A DNA stretch of 64,000 nt from JACVRW01 sp035705985 (GTDB lineage: Bacteria; Actinomycetota; Thermoleophilia; Solirubrobacterales; Thermoleophilaceae). The DNA lies in contig DASSVP010000023.1 of assembly GCA_035705985.1 (NCBI GenBank), positions 22,812 through 86,811 of the forward strand, written 5' to 3'. Of this stretch, positions 52,103 to 61,280 are shown one piece after another. The notes beneath the pieces are model-generated. The model was not told the DNA's origin. It searched no databases and saw nothing but the letters and a program-made list of their open reading frames with translations. Position 1 is the stretch's first letter, and each line of letters begins with the position of its first letter. The translations under genes and the position numbers were made by a program.

Positions 52103-54009
52103 CCGAGGTCGCCGGCAACACGATGATCGACGGCCGCTACCGGATCCTGCGCCGCATCGGGTCCGGTGGCATGGCGGACGTGTACTGCGCCGAGGACACC
52201 CACCTGGGCCGCCAGGTCGCGATCAAGGTGCTGCACCGCCGCTTCGCGCAGGACCAGGAGTTCGTGGAGCGCTTCCGGCGCGAGGCCAAGTCCGCGGCCG
52301 GGCTGAACCACCCGAACGTCGTCGGCGTGTTCGACCGCGGCGAGCACGAGGGCACCTACTACATCGCGATGGAGTTCCTCGAGGGGCGGACCCTCAAGGA
52401 CATCGTCACGGCCGAGGCGCCGCTGGAGCAGGACCGCGTGGTCGACCTCGGCGTGCAGATCCTCCAGGCCGCCGGCTTCGCGCACCGGCACGGCGTCATC
52501 CACCGCGACTTCAAGCCGCACAACGTGATCGTGGACGAGCTCGGGCACGCGAAGGTCACGGACTTCGGCATCGCGCGCGCGGGTGCGTCCGAGATGACGG
52601 AGACGGGCTCGATCATGGGCACCGCGCAGTACCTCTCGCCCGAGCAGGCTCAGGGCCACGCCGTCACCGCGACCTCCGACATCTACTCGATCGGCGTGAT
52701 GCTCTACGAGATGCTCGCCGGGCGGCTGCCGTTCGACGGCGACAGTGCCGTGGCGGTCGCGCTGAAGCACCTGTCCGAGGCGCCCGCGCCGATCTCGCAG
52801 TGGCGGCCCGACGTGCACCCGGCGCTCGAGGCGGTCGTGATGGCCGCACTCGCGAAGGACCCGGCGCAGCGCTGGCAGTCCGCGGAGGATTTCGCCGGGG
52901 GCCTCGAGGCCGCTCGCGCCCAGCTCGAGGCCGGGGCGAACGGCGGGCAGGACACCGCGGCGTTCGCGGCGATCCCCATGCCGTCCGCCGACGACACCGC
53001 GCCCACGATGCTCGCCGAGACCGCGCCGCCCGCTCCGGCGGCCGTGGCGGTGGCCGAGCGCGAGGAGGAGCGCGAGCGGCGCTGGCCCTGGTATGCGATC
53101 GGCGCGCTGGCACTGGCGCTGCTCGGCGTGCTGCTCTACCTGATCCTCTCGGGCGCGCTCGCCGCCGAGAAGCGCGAGGTGCCGCGCGTCACCGGCAAGC
53201 AGCTGGTCGAGGCGCGCGCCCTGATGGAGCGGGCGGGCTTCGAGGTGGAGACGGAGCGCGTGCAGAGCTCGCAGCCGTTCGACCAGGTGGTGGACCAGGA
53301 TCCGAACGCCGGCGAGGAGGCCGACGAGGGCTCGACCGTGACGCTGGAGGTCTCCGGAGGCCCCGGTGAGGTGCTCGTCCCGCCCGTCGCGAACCTCCGG
53401 CAGGGCCAGGCGATCAGGGAGCTGGAGGACGCCGGGCTCGAGGTGACGCTCGACCGCGAGTTCTCCGACCGGGTGGCGGAGGACTTCGCCATCAGGACCG
53501 TGCCGCGCGAGGGCATCGAGGTCACGAAGGGCACGCGGGTGCGGCTGCTCGTCAGCAACGGGCCAGAGCAGGTGACCGTCCCCGACGTGATCGGCCTGTC
53601 ACGCGAGTCCGCGGAGTCGCGGCTCCGTGAAGAGGGTCTTTCCGTCGCCGTGGAGGAGCAGGAGTCGGACGAAACGGAGGGCGACGTGATCGCTCAGAGT
53701 CCGGCCGGAGGCGCCGAGGTCCCGCGCGGCGAGAGGGTCACGATCACGGTCTCCACCGGGCGGCCGCAGGTCGACGTCCCGGACGTCATCGGCCAGACCG
53801 AGGAGCGCGCCGCCGGCACGATCAGCGCGGCGGGCCTCAATCCCGTCACGCAGGAGCGAACGGTGACCGAACCGTCGCAGGACGGCGTGGTGATCGAGCA
53901 GCGCCCGGGCGCCGGCACCCCGGTGGACCAGGGGGACCAGGTCACGCTGGTGATCGGAGTGCTCGAGGAGCAGGACACACTCGAGCCGGTGGAGCCGGAG
54001 ATCCCCTGA
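52099..54009 (+). CDS. pknB: Ser/Thr protein kinase PknB with PASTA domains
   Basis: 636 residues. Kinase domain (about 12-275): glycine loop GSGGMADVYCAED, AIKVL, HRDFKPHNVIV catalytic loop, DFGIARAG, SPEQAQG and DIYSIG. One membrane helix at about 333-355 (AIGALALALLGVLLYLILSG) and four extracellular PASTA repeats (PRVTGKQLVEAR..., PPVANLRQGQ..., PDVIGLSRES..., PDVIGQTEER...). PASTA domains bind muropeptides and beta-lactams. It ends the classical fhaA-pknB cluster. Confidence 0.96.
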   Translation: MTEVAGNTMIDGRYRILRRIGSGGMADVYCAEDTHLGRQVAIKVLHRRFAQDQEFVERFRREAKSAAGLNHPNVVGVFDRGEHEGTYYIAMEFLEGRTLKDIVTAEAPLEQDRVVDLGVQILQAAGFAHRHGVIHRDFKPHNVIVDELGHAKVTDFGIARAGASEMTETGSIMGTAQYLSPEQAQGHAVTATSDIYSIGVMLYEMLAGRLPFDGDSAVAVALKHLSEAPAPISQWRPDVHPALEAVVMAALAKDPAQRWQSAEDFAGGLEAARAQLEAGANGGQDTAAFAAIPMPSADDTAPTMLAETAPPAPAAVAVAEREEERERRWPWYAIGALALALLGVLLYLILSGALAAEKREVPRVTGKQLVEARALMERAGFEVETERVQSSQPFDQVVDQDPNAGEEADEGSTVTLEVSGGPGEVLVPPVANLRQGQAIRELEDAGLEVTLDREFSDRVAEDFAIRTVPREGIEVTKGTRVRLLVSNGPEQVTVPDVIGLSRESAESRLREEGLSVAVEEQESDETEGDVIAQSPAGGAEVPRGERVTITVSTGRPQVDVPDVIGQTEERAAGTISAAGLNPVTQERTVTEPSQDGVVIEQRPGAGTPVDQGDQVTLVIGVLEEQDTLEPVEPEIP

Positions 54010-54010
54010 G

Positions 54011-55495
54011 TCAGCTCAGGAGCGAGAGCTCCTGGACCTCCGCCTTGCCGCCCTCGGGCAGCGCGCTGATCCAAAGCAGGTAGTAGCGGAAGCGGCGGCC
54101 CTCGGGGCGGAGCCTGAAGGTGTGGTCCTCCTCCACGGTTTCCACCCGGCTGAGCCGGGTCCAGCCGCGCAGGTTCGGGGGGACCGTCTCGGACCCGTAC
54201 ACGGCCGCCTTGAAGCCCGGCTTGGCGGTGGTGAGCGTGAGCCCGCGAGCGGAGATGAGCTTGCCGCCGTCCACGAACAGGCCCACCCCGGACTTGTTGC
54301 TGCCCTCGAACCCACCCTGGTAGGTCTCGGTGTTCCAGTTCGTGCTGCGGTTGCCGTCGATCGCGTTGCGCGCGGCGTCGGGCGACTCCTCGTTGTCGCC
54401 CTCGGGGTCGTAGTCGCTCGCGGCGTTGCCGGCCAGCCGCACCTCGCTCAGCTCGTCCGGCTTGTTCCGCACCACGGAACCGCCCGTGCCCTTCTCGGTG
54501 CGCGCCGCCAGGAAGATGCCGGTCGCGGCCAGCGCGGCGAGCAACAGCAGGCTGAGCGCGAGTGCACGCCTCGGCCGCCTCAGCCGGATCGGGGCGAAGT
54601 CGGCGGTGTCGGCGGACAGCGTCCTCAGCACGGTCGTGGCCTCACCCGTGGCCTGGCCCGTGCGCGCGGCCTCGATCGCGAGCACCTCCTCGAGGTCGTG
54701 GACCATCTCGTCGACCGTGGGGTAGCGGTTCTGGGTCTCCTTGGCGGTGGAGCGCTCCACGACCGCCGCGAGCGCGGCTGAGATCTCGGGGCGCCGCCGC
54801 TGGACGTCCGGGAGCGGGTCGCGCACGTGCTTCATCGCGACGGCGACCTGAGTGTCCGCCTTGAAGGGCGTCTCGCCGGTGAGCATCTCGTAGAGCACGA
54901 TCCCGAGCGAGTAGATGTCCGACTGCCCGGTCACCTCGTGGCCGAGCGCCTGCTCGGGCGAGACGTAGTCGGTCGTGCCGAGCACCCGGCCGGTGGCGGT
55001 GAGCCCCTGTGCCTCGAGCGACCGTGCGATGCCGAAGTCCGTGACCTTGGCCCGCCCGTCGCGGTCGATCAGGACGTTCTGCGGCTTCACGTCACGGTGC
55101 ACGAGCATGCTCGCGTGCGCGGCCTCGAGTGCCCGGCCGATCTCGATCGCGTAGGCCACAGCCTCGGAGACGGGCAGTCGCCCGAGCCGGCGGATGCGGT
55201 CCTTGAGCGTCTCGCCCTCGACGTACTCGAAGACGATGTAGGGCGCCCCCTCGTCCTCGCCGGCATCGATCACCGTCACCACGTGCGGGTGGTTCAGCTG
55301 GGCGACCGCGCGCGCCTCGCGGCGGAAGCGCTCGAGCTGGTCGGGGTCCGCCGAGATGTCGCGGTGCATCAGCTTGATCGCCACCCACCGCTCGAGCGTC
55401 GGGTCGAAAGCGCGATAGACGCTCGACATGCCTCCCGACCCGATCTTCTCCTCGAGCCGGTAGCGCTCGCTGATCAGCGTGCCGATCACCGTCAT
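54011..55495 (-). CDS. Ser/Thr protein kinase with C-terminal discoidin-like domain
   Basis: 494 residues. Kinase domain (about 12-270): GSGGMSSVYRAFD, VAIKLMH, HRDVKPQNVLI, DFGIARSL, SPEQALG. One membrane helix at about 310-328 (LALSLLLLAALAATGIFLAA), then an extracellular beta domain (SDYDPEGDNEESPDAARNAIDGNRSTNWNTETYQGG...) resembling F5/8 type C (discoidin) sugar-binding modules found in some actinobacterial kinases. Its stop is two bases from the PknB stop in convergent orientation. No partner is encoded adjacent. Confidence 0.9.
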   Translation of the reverse strand: MTVIGTLISERYRLEEKIGSGGMSSVYRAFDPTLERWVAIKLMHRDISADPDQLERFRREARAVAQLNHPHVVTVIDAGEDEGAPYIVFEYVEGETLKDRIRRLGRLPVSEAVAYAIEIGRALEAAHASMLVHRDVKPQNVLIDRDGRAKVTDFGIARSLEAQGLTATGRVLGTTDYVSPEQALGHEVTGQSDIYSLGIVLYEMLTGETPFKADTQVAVAMKHVRDPLPDVQRRRPEISAALAAVVERSTAKETQNRYPTVDEMVHDLEEVLAIEAARTGQATGEATTVLRTLSADTADFAPIRLRRPRRALALSLLLLAALAATGIFLAARTEKGTGGSVVRNKPDELSEVRLAGNAASDYDPEGDNEESPDAARNAIDGNRSTNWNTETYQGGFEGSNKSGVGLFVDGGKLISARGLTLTTAKPGFKAAVYGSETVPPNLRGWTRLSRVETVEEDHTFRLRPEGRRFRYYLLWISALPEGGKAEVQELSLLS

Positions 55496-55512
55496 CTATT
55501 TTCCGCTCTCCA

Positions 55513-56349
55513 GTGGCTGTACGCGTGCGCGTCCACACCGATCCCGCCTGCTCCGCGTCGTGGGCGGCCGAGCCGCGGCTCCGGCGCCTGATCGTGGAGT
55601 TCGGCGCGAGCCTCGAGATCACCTACCTGATGGGCGGGCTCGCCCGGGAGTTCGAGGACCTGCCAGGGCTCGTCATGAGCTGGCTCGACCACGCGGCCGA
55701 GTCCGGCATGCCGGTCGACCCGCGGATATGGGACGGTGACCCGCCACGCTCCAGCTACCCGGCGTGCATCGCATTCAGGGCGGCCTCGGAGCAGGGTCTC
55801 GAGGCAGGTGCGCGCTACCTGCGGGCTCTGCGAGAGGGGTTCATGTGCCACCGCCGGAAGCTTGACGGGCCGGAGGCGCTCATGGAGCAGGCGCGTCTCG
55901 CGGGACTCGACGTACCGCGCTTCAGGATCGATCTCGAATCGAACGCGATCCTGGAGGCATTCGGCAACGACCTCGAGGCCACGCGCACGATCCCGGTCGC
56001 CGCGCGCGCGGCAGGGCTCGCGACCGACGGCACCCACGGGTCGAGCTTGGAGCGGCTCGAGTTCCCCGCGATCGCGTTCGGGGACGACCATTGGGTGGGC
56101 GGCGACCATCCGTACGAGGCTTGGCGAGCAGCCGCGCTCGCAGCCGGCGCAGCGCCGGGCGAGGAGCCATCGCCGGACGTGCTGGGCGCGCTGCGCCGCT
56201 TCGGCCCTCAGGGGGTGGCCACGGCCGAGCTCGAGGCGATCTGCGACCTCCCGGGGCCGCGCGCCGGAGCCGAGGCCTGGCGCCTGGCGAGCGAGTGGCG
56301 CCTCAGGCGGGTGCCGGTGCTGAGCTCGGAGCTCTGGGAGCTGGCCTAG
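55513..56349 (+). CDS. DsbA/FrnE-like thioredoxin-fold protein (active-site Cys altered)
   Basis: 278 residues. N-terminal beta-strand and helix (VRVRVHTDPACSASWAAEPRLRRLIVEFG), a large helical insertion and the cis-Pro-like region RLEFPAIAFGD near residue 190 fit the DsbA/thioredoxin_5 type. The motif expected as CPWC reads CSAS, so only the first Cys is retained, and disulfide exchange is doubtful. The last 50 residues form a small helical winged domain. No signal peptide is seen, so it is likely cytosolic. GTG at 55513, divergent from the kinase gene with 17 bases between. Confidence 0.7.
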   Translation: MAVRVRVHTDPACSASWAAEPRLRRLIVEFGASLEITYLMGGLAREFEDLPGLVMSWLDHAAESGMPVDPRIWDGDPPRSSYPACIAFRAASEQGLEAGARYLRALREGFMCHRRKLDGPEALMEQARLAGLDVPRFRIDLESNAILEAFGNDLEATRTIPVAARAAGLATDGTHGSSLERLEFPAIAFGDDHWVGGDHPYEAWRAAALAAGAAPGEEPSPDVLGALRRFGPQGVATAELEAICDLPGPRAGAEAWRLASEWRLRRVPVLSSELWELA

Positions 56350-57749
56350 CGCGGCTGGATCCATAGGTCGTCGAACGCCGCCGAGGCGCCCGATCGGCTG
56401 CTCACCGCAACTCCGATACGCGTGCCGCTGCGGGGTGCAGGCTGTCCCGCCGCCACGACCCGCCACCGACCGCGCACCCACGCCGCCAGCCGCACGCTAC
56501 GCCCCGCCGTGACCCGCAGCGGGACCTCTGCGGCCGCCGCACGGACCGTTCGGCCCACGCGCGCGGCGCCTCCGGCCCCGAGCCTCCGCGCCACGACGCG
56601 CCGTCCACGCAGCTCCACGGCCACGCCAATGCGCCCCGACGAGAGCACCACCAGACCCGCTCGCGCTCCGGGGCTTCGCTTGCCCACGGAGACCTGTGCC
56701 CGGAAGCTGGTCGTGCGCGCCTGTCTGGCAAGCACTCCGCCGCGAAGGTGGAGGCGTTCACCCGCCAGGCGCGCTGCGGGGCGGCGGCCCACGGGCCATT
56801 GCCACCCCTGGCCGAGGCGCGAGCGGTCGAACCCGAAGCGCTGCTCGGGCGCTCCGGCCGGGGATGCCACCGGTGCCTCCACCTCGGGCCAGCCGTCGGC
56901 TCCCGCGCCGAGTCCTGAGGCCAAGAAGTGGCGGTTCGCCGCGTCGCTGCGAGAGTACGCGTGGTAGGCCAAGAGCGGCGCTCCCCCGGGGCCGGAAAAG
57001 ACGCTGGCGTGGCCAGGGCAACGGAACACCGGGTCCGCGCGGAGCAGGGGCTCGGGTCGCTTCTCCCACGGGCCGAGCAGCGACGCTGAGCGGGCGACTC
57101 CGGTCTCGTAGGTGCAGCGCGGGCCGCAGCAGCCGGCCCCGGAGTAGATGAGGTAGAAGAGGCCGTCACGGCGCAGCATCGTGGGGGCCTCCACCAGATC
57201 CCGCTCCCACGCAGCGTCGCCTCGGAACAGCTCACGTGGCAGCCCGTGGAGCGCCAGGCCACCTGGCGCCAGCGGCGCCGCGACTATGGGGGTCGGAAGG
57301 CGACGAGCGTTCCCGTTGCGCTTCCAGATCAGCCAGTCGGCCCCGTACTCGTCCACAACCGGCAGCGGATCGATGTCGCCGATCCTGCTGCACGCGAGTG
57401 GGCCATGGTCGCGATACGGCCCGCGGATATGCATCGACGAGGCCACCGCGATGCAGCGCCGCCCGCGTCGAGAGAGCGCGCTGTAGTAGACCAGCACGCG
57501 CTTGCCGCGCCGCTGGAACTCGGGCGCCCAGAAGTCGCCGGCGGCCCACCGCGGCCGCTCTGCGAGCACAGAGCCGACCTGGCGCCAGTGCCGGAGGTCG
57601 GGTGAGTACAGGATCGGGAAGGCGGGGAGCCAGTCCACGGATGTCGACGCCGAGTACCACCCGTCCGGTTCGCGAACGACGGACGGGTCGGGATAGTCAC
57701 CGGCTACGACGGGGTTGGCCACCGCGTCCGGCGAGCACGCGCCGAGCAC
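56346..57749 (-). CDS. GH43-like glycoside hydrolase, probable lipoprotein
   Basis: 467 residues from the GTG at 57749. A five-bladed propeller fold is implied by DYPDPSVVREPDGWYSASTS (catalytic Asp), GDIDPLPVVDEYGADWLIW (pKa-modulating Asp) and DLVEAPTMLRRDGLFYLIYS (catalytic Glu), as in family 43 arabinanases/xylosidases. The reading frame upstream of 57749 continues TLFAALVLGACSP, a lipobox LGAC, so the true start is likely further upstream through a non-standard codon overlapping purM. C-terminal about 160 residues form a beta sandwich of unknown substrate binding. It overlaps the DsbA-like gene by four bases. Confidence 0.72.
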   Translation of the reverse strand: MLGACSPDAVANPVVAGDYPDPSVVREPDGWYSASTSVDWLPAFPILYSPDLRHWRQVGSVLAERPRWAAGDFWAPEFQRRGKRVLVYYSALSRRGRRCIAVASSMHIRGPYRDHGPLACSRIGDIDPLPVVDEYGADWLIWKRNGNARRLPTPIVAAPLAPGGLALHGLPRELFRGDAAWERDLVEAPTMLRRDGLFYLIYSGAGCCGPRCTYETGVARSASLLGPWEKRPEPLLRADPVFRCPGHASVFSGPGGAPLLAYHAYSRSDAANRHFLASGLGAGADGWPEVEAPVASPAGAPEQRFGFDRSRLGQGWQWPVGRRPAARLAGERLHLRGGVLARQARTTSFRAQVSVGKRSPGARAGLVVLSSGRIGVAVELRGRRVVARRLGAGGAARVGRTVRAAAAEVPLRVTAGRSVRLAAWVRGRWRVVAAGQPAPRSGTRIGVAVSSRSGASAAFDDLWIQPR

Positions 57750-57771
57750 CAGCGCCGCGAACAGGGTCGCC

Positions 57772-58833
57772 CTAAGACGCCGGGTTGAAGCCCTCGCCGC
57801 GACGGCCGATCAGTCCCTGCTTCGGGAGCTCGACGACGCCGGAGGCCGTCGTGGCCCTGCCGATCACGGCGGTGCCGGGATGGTGGCTGGCCAGCAGCTC
57901 CACGGCAGCGTCCGCATCCTCATGAGGCACGACGACGCAGAAGCCGCAGCCCATGTTGAAGACCTCGTACAGCTCGGCATCCTCGACCCCGCCGCGCTCT
58001 GCGATCAGCTCGAAGACGCGCGGCACCGGAAGCGGCGAGTCGACGCTGTACCCAACGTCGCCCTCGAGCCTCAGCAGGTTCAGGAACCCGTCGCCGGTGA
58101 TGTGGGCCAGTCCGCGCACGTCCAGTCCCGACTCGAGCAGCTCGCGGACGGCCCGAACGTAGATCACGGTCGGCTCGAGCAGCACGTCCCCAACGGTCTC
58201 GCCGCCAATCTGCTCATCGAGATCGGTGAGCACGTTGCGGGCCAGGCTCAGACCGTTCGAGTGGATGCCGCTCGAGGGAATCCCGATCAACGCGTCGCCG
58301 CTCTCGATGCGGTCACCGGTCACCACCGCGTCGAGCTGGACCAGACCCACGCAGAAGCCCACCAGGTCGAACCCGCGCGGCGAGGGGTGGCCGCGCACGA
58401 CGTCCGGCAGCACGGCGAGCTCTCCGCCCGGGATCTCGACGCCTGCCCGTTCCGCGCCGGCGCGGAGCCCGATGCCGATCTGCTCGAGAACCTCCGGGTT
58501 CGCCTCCTCGACGGCGATGTAGTCGAGCAGCGCGATCGGGTCGGCGCCCACGCAGATCACGTCGTTGGCGTTCATGCCGAACAGGTCGATGCCGATCGTG
58601 TCGTAGCGCCCGAGCTGTTCGCAGACGATCACCTTCGACCCGACGCTGTCGCAGGACAGCGCGAGGCCCAGGCCGTCATCGATCTCGAGGACGTTCGCGT
58701 AGTGCCCGCTCTCGAGCGCCGCGCGGGACGGGCGCCCTGTGCGGATCCCGGACAGCACCCCGACCAGGGCGGAGACGGCGTTTCCTGACAGGAGCTGGTC
58801 CACGCCGGCGCGCGCGTATGCACCTTCGGCCAT
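57772..58833 (-). CDS. purM: Phosphoribosylformylglycinamidine cyclo-ligase (AIR synthetase) PurM
   Basis: 353 residues. ATP-grasp-like AIRS fold: SCDSVGSKVIVCEQLGRYDTIGIDLFGMNANDVICVGADP, DALIGIPSSGIHSNGLSLARNVL, GLAHITGDGFLNLLRLEGDVGY and EVFNMGCGFCVVVP are PurM signatures. It makes aminoimidazole ribotide in purine synthesis. ATG start. Followed by the GH43-like gene; no other purine gene is in the window. Confidence 0.96.
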   Translation of the reverse strand: MAEGAYARAGVDQLLSGNAVSALVGVLSGIRTGRPSRAALESGHYANVLEIDDGLGLALSCDSVGSKVIVCEQLGRYDTIGIDLFGMNANDVICVGADPIALLDYIAVEEANPEVLEQIGIGLRAGAERAGVEIPGGELAVLPDVVRGHPSPRGFDLVGFCVGLVQLDAVVTGDRIESGDALIGIPSSGIHSNGLSLARNVLTDLDEQIGGETVGDVLLEPTVIYVRAVRELLESGLDVRGLAHITGDGFLNLLRLEGDVGYSVDSPLPVPRVFELIAERGGVEDAELYEVFNMGCGFCVVVPHEDADAAVELLASHHPGTAVIGRATTASGVVELPKQGLIGRRGEGFNPAS

Positions 58834-58843
58834 CCGGCCTCAT

Positions 58844-60556
58844 TCAAGCGGAACGGACGGCGGCGCGCCGCAAGGCGAGCGCGACGGCGTCGTCCGAGAT
58901 GCCGTCAGCCCAGCCGGCCACGTCCTCGTGGACCGCCCGCACGAGCTCCTGGGGCGAGGACTCGCCCGCAACGGCCGCGACCAGCTCCGCGAGCCGGGCG
59001 GCGCCGTACATCTCTCCGGCGCGGCGCGCCTCGACGAGCCCGTCGGTGTAGGCGAGCACGAGGTCGCCGGCGTCGAGCAGTACCTCGGCCGACTCGTACT
59101 CCGGGCTCTCGACAACCCCGAGCGGCAGCCCGTGGCCGTCGAGCGCGGACGCCGAGCCCGCGCGCACGTGCAGCGGCGGAAGGTGGCCGGCGTTGCAGTA
59201 GCTGAGCGAGTCCCGCGAGAGGACGCCGAGGAACGCCGTTACGAACGTGTCGGGCGGAAGCCGGCCGAGGAGCATCGAGTTCGCCTGCTCGAGCACCCGG
59301 GCCGGGCAGAGGGTGTCCCAGCTGCGCGCCTCGATGAAGAACCGCACCATCGCGCTCAGCGCGGCCGTCTCGACACCCTTTCCGGCCACGTCGCCGACGA
59401 GCACCGCGACAGAGTCCCCCCTGCCCACCGGCCAGGCGCCGTAGACGTCGCCGCCGGTCGGCTCGTTGGCGGCCGGCGCGTACAGGAGGCCGGTCTCGTA
59501 GCCGGGCATCGCCGGCAGCGACTCGGGCACGAAGCCGAGCGTGAGGGCGCGCGCGATGCGGCGCTCGCGCTGGTAGTCGATCGCGTTCGCGATGGCGGCC
59601 GCGGACAGGCGCGCGAGCTTCACCAGGAGTTCGAGGTCGTCCTCGCCGAATCGGTCCACGTCCTCGTGGCCGACCGTGAGGACGCCGTAGAGCCGCGGGC
59701 CCAGTTCGATCGGCGCATGCATCACCGATCCGAGCGGCGCGGCCTCGGGGCCGTTGCGGAGCAGTGCGGTGCGCGTCCGCGCCACGTGCGCGAAGCCGGC
59801 GCTGTCGAGCGAGGCGAGCTGCGCGGCGAGCTCCTCGGAGCAGTCCACCGTGGCGGCGGTGCGCACCTCGCCCGAGCGCGTGCTGAGTCGCGTGAGGAGC
59901 GCGCTGGTGGCCCCGCTGATCGCGGCGGCGTGGCGCGCGACGCGGACGTAGACATCGGCCGGGTCAAGCGATTCGGAGACCGCTTCGGCGGCGCGCATCA
60001 GCCGCAGCTCGTCGCGGGCGCGGCGGCCCTCCGCCTCGAGCAGGGTCGTCCGCTCCAGAGCGATCGCCGCGAGGTCCGCGAGCGCCTCGACCGGGGGCAG
60101 CTGGTCGCTCCCGAGGGGGCGCTCGTGGTCGAGCGACGCCACCACCAGCGCGCCGAGCCTGGTGCCGGTCTCCCCGCGGACGGGGCAGACGATCACCGAC
60201 GCGCCGCGGAATGCCTCCCATACCTGGCGCGCGCTCGCCTGGTCGAGCGCGGCGTAGATCGACTCCTTGAGCTCCGGGGCGGCCTGCCAGGCCTCGACTC
60301 GCGGGAGCAGCAGCGTGTGGCCCCGTAGCAGGCGTGTCATCGACGCCTCGAGCGCGCGCTTCAGGTCGCCGCTCGCGTACCACGCGGCGGGACGGCCCTC
60401 GCGTGCAACGTCCCCCTCAGCCGTGACGAAGACGACGGCCGAGACGGGCAGCACGGCGCGCACATGCTGCACCAGGCGGTCGAGCGTCCGCTCCCGCCAG
60501 GGCGCAGGGGTTGCGGAGGGGGAGACCGGCGGGGTTGCGGTGGTCGGTTGGCTCAT
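58844..60556 (-). CDS. GAF-domain SpoIIE-type PP2C phosphatase
   Basis: 570 residues. Two GAF-like domains fill residues about 20-340 (RTLDRLVQHVRAVLPVSAVVFVTAEGD; LYGVLTVGHEDVDRFGEDDLELLVKLARLSAAAIANA). The C-terminal SpoIIE phosphatase has PTGGDVYGAWPVGRGDSVAVLVGDVAGKGVETAALSAMVRFF, SLSYCNAGHLPPLHVR and LVLAYTDGLVEARRAGEMYG. Such proteins dephosphorylate STAS anti-anti-sigma factors. The only STAS gene in the window is at 3.8-4.2 kb. ATG start at 60556; a much longer upstream open frame is antisense to the DedA gene. Confidence 0.88.
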   Translation of the reverse strand: MSQPTTATPPVSPSATPAPWRERTLDRLVQHVRAVLPVSAVVFVTAEGDVAREGRPAAWYASGDLKRALEASMTRLLRGHTLLLPRVEAWQAAPELKESIYAALDQASARQVWEAFRGASVIVCPVRGETGTRLGALVVASLDHERPLGSDQLPPVEALADLAAIALERTTLLEAEGRRARDELRLMRAAEAVSESLDPADVYVRVARHAAAISGATSALLTRLSTRSGEVRTAATVDCSEELAAQLASLDSAGFAHVARTRTALLRNGPEAAPLGSVMHAPIELGPRLYGVLTVGHEDVDRFGEDDLELLVKLARLSAAAIANAIDYQRERRIARALTLGFVPESLPAMPGYETGLLYAPAANEPTGGDVYGAWPVGRGDSVAVLVGDVAGKGVETAALSAMVRFFIEARSWDTLCPARVLEQANSMLLGRLPPDTFVTAFLGVLSRDSLSYCNAGHLPPLHVRAGSASALDGHGLPLGVVESPEYESAEVLLDAGDLVLAYTDGLVEARRAGEMYGAARLAELVAAVAGESSPQELVRAVHEDVAGWADGISDDAVALALRRAAVRSA

Positions 60557-60618
60557 CCTTGACTCTCCCCGCCAGACCCACCATAGGTCCGCTACCCGTG
60601 TTTCGCCAGCGCCCGTTC

Positions 60619-61251
60619 TCAGGCGCCCTCCGGCTGCGCGCGGCGCCGGCTGCGGAGATAGAGCCAGATGGCGCCGATCACGAGTGTCCCCGCAACGGCG
60701 TAGTCGAAATAGTGGAGGCTGTCCTTCCACTCCTCCCAGCGGTCGCCGGCCTCCTTGCCGATGTAGGTGAGCATCAGGACCCACGGCAGGCAGCCGAGGA
60801 AGGTGAGGACGGTGAAGCGCCAGAACGGCATCCGCGCAACGCCGGCGGGCAGCGAGATGAAGGTGCGGATGATCGGGAGCATCCGGCTGAAGAAGACCGT
60901 GGCGTCGCCGTGCTTCTCGAACCAGCGGTCGGCCCACTCGAGATGAGACTTCTTGATGTGCAGCTTCTTGCCGTGCTTCTCGAGGATGTCCACGCGCCCC
61001 GCGTAGCCGATCCAGTAGGCGATCCAGGAGCCGACGAGGTTCGCCAGCGAACCCACCATCGTGGCCGCGAACAGGCTGTATTCGCCGCGCGACACGTTGA
61101 AGCCGGCAAAGAGCATGGTGGCCTCGCTGGGCACGGGGATGCAGGCGCTCTCCAGGAGCATGAGCACGAACACTCCCGGCAGGCCCATGGCATCCACCAC
61201 GTCCACCGCGACCTCCACGATCGGGTCCGTTAGGGAAGCGATCACGGGCAT
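60619..61251 (-). CDS. DedA family membrane protein
   Basis: 210 residues. ESACIPVPSEATMLFAGF, LVGSWIAYWIGYAGRVDILEKHGKKLHIKKSHLEWADRWFEKHGDATVFFSRMLPIIRTFISLPAGVARMPFWRFTVLTFLG are DedA/SNARE-associated signatures with the re-entrant helices and conserved Arg. DedA proteins are implicated in C55-P and phospholipid recycling and envelope integrity. ATG start; divergent from the DegT gene, 29 bases apart. Confidence 0.9.
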   Translation of the reverse strand: MPVIASLTDPIVEVAVDVVDAMGLPGVFVLMLLESACIPVPSEATMLFAGFNVSRGEYSLFAATMVGSLANLVGSWIAYWIGYAGRVDILEKHGKKLHIKKSHLEWADRWFEKHGDATVFFSRMLPIIRTFISLPAGVARMPFWRFTVLTFLGCLPWVLMLTYIGKEAGDRWEEWKDSLHYFDYAVAGTLVIGAIWLYLRSRRRAQPEGA

Positions 61252-61280
61252 CGGGGCGAAGTAGGGTAGCGAGCCGCCCC

